Shown: one piece after another, positions 62,701 to 64,000 of the stretch | Position numbering within the stretch: position 1 is the stretch's first letter | Layout of the letters: every line of letters begins with the position of its first letter | Position numbers and translations under genes: made by a program | Notes under the pieces: generated by a model | What the model saw: only the letters and a program-made list of their open reading frames with translations | What the model was told of the DNA's origin: nothing | Database searches by the model: none | Origin: Rostratula benghalensis | Taxonomy: Eukaryota > Chordata > Aves > Charadriiformes > Rostratulidae | Direction: 5' to 3' | DNA length: 64,000 nt | NCBI GenBank assembly: GCA_013399305.1 | Contig: VXAI01000304.1 | Coordinates: forward strand, 44,218-108,217

Positions 62701-64000
62701 CTTGATTAGGTGATACAGAGTACCTTTATTTGGATTACTAACTAATTGGTGCTGGATTTTTTTTTTTTAATTCATCACAGTCATGGATGTGGCAGCCACT
62801 CTGCAATCAGCAAGAGACTATCAAGTTCTCATAGGTACTGAATTAACTGTAGACATCCGAAACCACCACTTGTGTCACATGCAAAGCCTGTTAGTTCTTT
62901 CAGTGGCGTGAACTGCAGGGCTCTCTGGGGCTGTTAGCAAGCCTGGAAGCCTACTGCATGGATTGTGTGAAAGCATCTAGGGAGAAACAGTAGTTAAAGA
63001 AGTATTTGGGAACAAGCTTCATCCCCAGGGGAGAGAGGCAGCATGGGAAACTTTGCTATAGTATTCCTGGCAACAGTGTTAGAAAAACAGGACTGCCTAC
63101 ATGTTCCCTGAAAAGAGAAGAGCGTACCAAAGAAATGTTTCAATCCCTACTGGCAAAAACATGTTGGCAAGTCCCATGGCTTACTGAACGGTAATAATAA
63201 TCTCCCTGACTTTGTACGCTCTGAATCAATGGCTGGGAGCTGACATTTGCCATCATGGTAGTGGTCTTATGTGGACTAAAATCAGTGTAAAGTTTGCTCC
63301 AGTAAGCAACTTTCAAGTGTGGTATTGTGCAACACAGTTTAACTCAGATAAATGCTGATAGATATTTGAGCTTCCAGGTGAACATCTGCATGAAGTTTAC
63401 TAAGAAGTTTGTGCAGTGAATTCAACTCATCATTCTCTGCTGAAGGGAGTATTGTGATGTTCTTCCCATACTTCTGAATCTTTGCTGAGGTTGTTGAACT
63501 TCAGCAGTGGAAGAAAATGTGTACTTGACTCGCCCCTGCTCTCCCTATGAGCCATGGTTGTGACTGCCCTCATAATGACACCCATGTAATGTGGAGGTCA
63601 GCAGGACCACCAGTGCTGTGCAATCTGTGAAACACCCCTACAGATTTCAGTAGTAGCACTTTAGGTCTTTTTGCTGGGGTATTTATGACCATATATATCA
63701 CAGATAGCTCGGCATTTTTTTTATTGGGTTTGAGGTGAGGGCATGTCTGGCTCACAACAGAAATTCCATTTGAAGTACAAACATGAAAATCCGGAGTACT
63801 TTGGTGCTGCTCACAAGTAATGTTGTATTTTACAGATCTTGTTGCCTTCTTCATGCAACAAATATATGACACTTTTGTGATGTAAAGGAAAGTAGGAACC
63901 CTATGTGAGTTAAAGTTTCAGCTTCTGACTCAGCCCTGCCCTCTTTGCAATCAGTAGAACTTTTGCTATTTAAATATATTTTCTTTGTAAATTGTGTATC
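56753..64000. other. AT-rich region without recognised genes
   Basis: 7.2 kb, starting with T/G-rich and A-rich simple tracts at 56755-57065. No exon of FRMD3, the neighbour expected on this side, could be identified, and no CpG island occurs. Open frames at 59521-59721 and 61821-62210 lack family resemblance. The stretch 58060-58440 is more complex and could be a regulatory element (see findings). Confidence 0.55.

Noticed and set aside
53640..64000. First exon of FRMD3, expected next to IDNK by synteny
   Set aside because: I looked for a conserved N-terminal exon and a second CpG island on the plus strand and found neither; it probably lies beyond the window.

Overview
This is a stretch of a vertebrate nuclear genome, almost certainly a bird. 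It contains at least sixteen fragments of CR1 LINEs, several ending in the CR1 3' octamer (ATTCTRTG type), and three compact multi-exon genes whose proteins match vertebrate families closely. No bacterial, plasmid or phage content is visible. The gene trio matches human 9q21.32, which from general knowledge corresponds to the avian Z chromosome; that chromosomal placement is inference. The species cannot be named from the sequence.

Layout. 1-5016: two CR1 fragments, then unannotated DNA, most likely GKAP1 5'-UTR intron (its first exon and promoter are not in view). 5017-25006: GKAP1, plus strand, eleven coding exons, 357 codons before a TAA stop. 25007-27540: intergenic DNA ending in a plus-strand CR1. 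27560-28640: CpG island with the UBQLN1 promoter, an NRF1-type palindrome, a perfect 15-unit CTCTC tract just before the start codon, and an 85-base N gap in intron 1. 28043-45675: UBQLN1, plus strand, eleven exons, 585 codons. 45676-50060: the 3' regions of UBQLN1 and IDNK facing each other. 50061-53220: IDNK, minus strand, five exons, 182 codons, with its own CpG island at about 52790-53640. 53640-64000: CR1 fragments and AT-rich DNA with no gene I can support; in mammals the next gene on this side is FRMD3.

The genes do not form an operon or a common pathway. GKAP1 is a coiled-coil anchor for cGMP-dependent protein kinase I, UBQLN1 is a ubiquitin-like/UBA shuttle factor of proteostasis, and IDNK is gluconokinase. 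All exon joins below were checked for frame and splice dinucleotides.

I found no undescribed biological system. The observations most worth checking are: an in-frame TAA in the last GKAP1 exon that precedes nine still recognisable family codons and the expected TGA; a GC-AG intron and a minimal ATG-TAG upstream ORF in GKAP1; oppositely oriented CR1 copies flanking GKAP1 exons 3-7; the mirror-repeat pyrimidine tract in the UBQLN1 leader; an inverted pair of LTR-like segments in the intron after the UBQLN1 exon 8 cassette; and a CR1 inserted about 50 bases before a UBQLN1 splice acceptor.
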